From the NCBI GenBank assembly GCA_900168235.1, contig FUZG01000015.1, forward strand, positions 45,534 through 109,533: a stretch of DNA of 64,000 nt, read 5' to 3'. Both the position numbers and the translations under genes were made by a program. The DNA comes from Lachnospiraceae bacterium (GTDB lineage Bacteria > Bacillota > Clostridia > Lachnospirales > Lachnospiraceae). Below, in pieces: positions 63,639 through 64,000 of this stretch (the first letter of the stretch is position 1; the number at the start of each line of letters is the position of its first letter). The notes below the pieces were generated by a model that worked only from the letters and a program-made list of their open reading frames with translations, was not told the DNA's origin and searched no databases.

Positions 63639-63665
63639 TCGAGTTCAGTAGTTCCGCAGTGGCTT
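63639..63665. repeat. 27-bp repeat, second copy
   Basis: One mismatch to 58563-58589. Lies 85 bases before the IS256-type transposase start. Confidence 0.75.
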
Positions 63666-63749
63666 GAGACTGTGACATTTTTTCTGTAAATATAAAAAAT
63701 ACATGACCTAGGGCCTCCTGTGAGATACACTTTTCAAAGGAGGTCTTTA

Positions 63750-64000
63750 ATGATGGGAAAACAGAAGAAACCTGTACACCGTGTACAAATGACTGACGGA
63801 AAACGTCAGATTATTCAACAGCTTCTTCAAGAATACGATATCCAGACGGCAGAAGATATTCAGGATGCTCTGAAGGATCTTCTGGGCGGTACTATCAAAG
63901 AAATGATGGAATCCGAAATGGACGAGCATCTAGGTTACAGTAAGTCAGAACGATATGCGTCAGATGATTATCGCAACGGATATAAACAGAAGCAGGTAAA
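63750..64000 (+). mobile_element. IS256-family transposase, N-terminal part (cut by window edge)
   Basis: The first 83 codons are present. After MMGKQKKPVHRVQMTDGKRQ come QQLLQEYDIQTAEDIQDALK, DLLGGTIKEMMESEMDEHLG and YASDDYRNGYKQK. ExEMDEHLGY...RNGYxxK is the conserved N-terminal region of IS256 (MULE-type) transposases. The DDE catalytic residues lie outside the window. ATG 63750 follows AAAGGAGG at six bases. The element's left end must lie between about 63666 and 63740; I could not define its inverted repeat without the right end. Confidence 0.9.

Overview
The window reads as a chromosome segment of an anaerobic, moderately low-GC Clostridia, most likely a Lachnospiraceae member. This is inferred from the SAM-I riboswitch before metK, the T-box leader before ileS, AGGAGG-type ribosome sites, Rho-independent terminators, HD-GYP signalling proteins and Clostridia-type lipoproteins. 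Species cannot be fixed from sequence alone.

Layout. 1-17 kb is mostly housekeeping: the 5' end of dnaE, metK, an HD-GYP protein, murA, a flavin reductase, a small alarmone synthetase, a hemolysin III/TrhA protein, a lipoprotein, an aconitase-like hydratase, glgP and ileS. 17.5-18.9 kb holds two decayed genes (a glutamine amidotransferase and an amino-acid ABC permease/ATPase), each with its middle removed. 18.9-39.8 kb is one long minus-strand run of 19 genes. It starts with hemA and covers tetrapyrrole formation (hemA, hemL, hemB, hemC, cobA-hemD), the anaerobic corrin ring steps (cbiF, G, H, C, D, ET, J), amidation and nucleotide-loop assembly (cbiA, cbiP, cobD, cobS, cobT). It ends with a pair likely to reactivate corrinoid enzymes (a MetH activation domain and a RACo-like ferredoxin/ATPase). 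cbiL, a cobaltochelatase, cbiB, cobU and an adenosyltransferase are not in the window.

A tRNA-Gly at 39.95 kb marks the start of a more AT-rich accessory stretch. It holds a truncated HipA-like gene and a two-gene cassette of unrecognised proteins (739 and 490 aa). One protein carries a glycine-rich hydrophobic segment and an internal duplication. The other carries a candidate Mrr-like QxK nuclease motif and a glycine-rich segment. Then come a SulP transporter, a GNAT protein and a signalling cluster: lipoprotein, REC-HD-GYP regulator, HPt protein, solute-binding lipoprotein and hybrid histidine kinase. These plausibly form a phosphorelay ending in c-di-GMP turnover.

From 54.7 kb to the end is an accessory zone with gene fragments (TOTE-like, Fic, nucleotidyltransferase) and small intact genes (HD phosphohydrolase, sugar acetyltransferase, DUF3784-like, AlbA/ATPase/wHTH protein, Fic protein, DJ-1-like protein, a 56-aa HTH protein). 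The 5' end of an IS256-family transposase lies at the edge. Its intergenic spaces carry arrays of short sites, many of them inverted: GGTTGTCA, GGTAGATAAA, 12-bp iterons, TGCAACC and AGTCTCA. Several lie beside genes with winged-helix domains, and one array brackets a TATAAT box. These arrays, the two-gene cassette, a family of double-hairpin repeats and a recurring pattern of internal gene deletions are the most notable observations.
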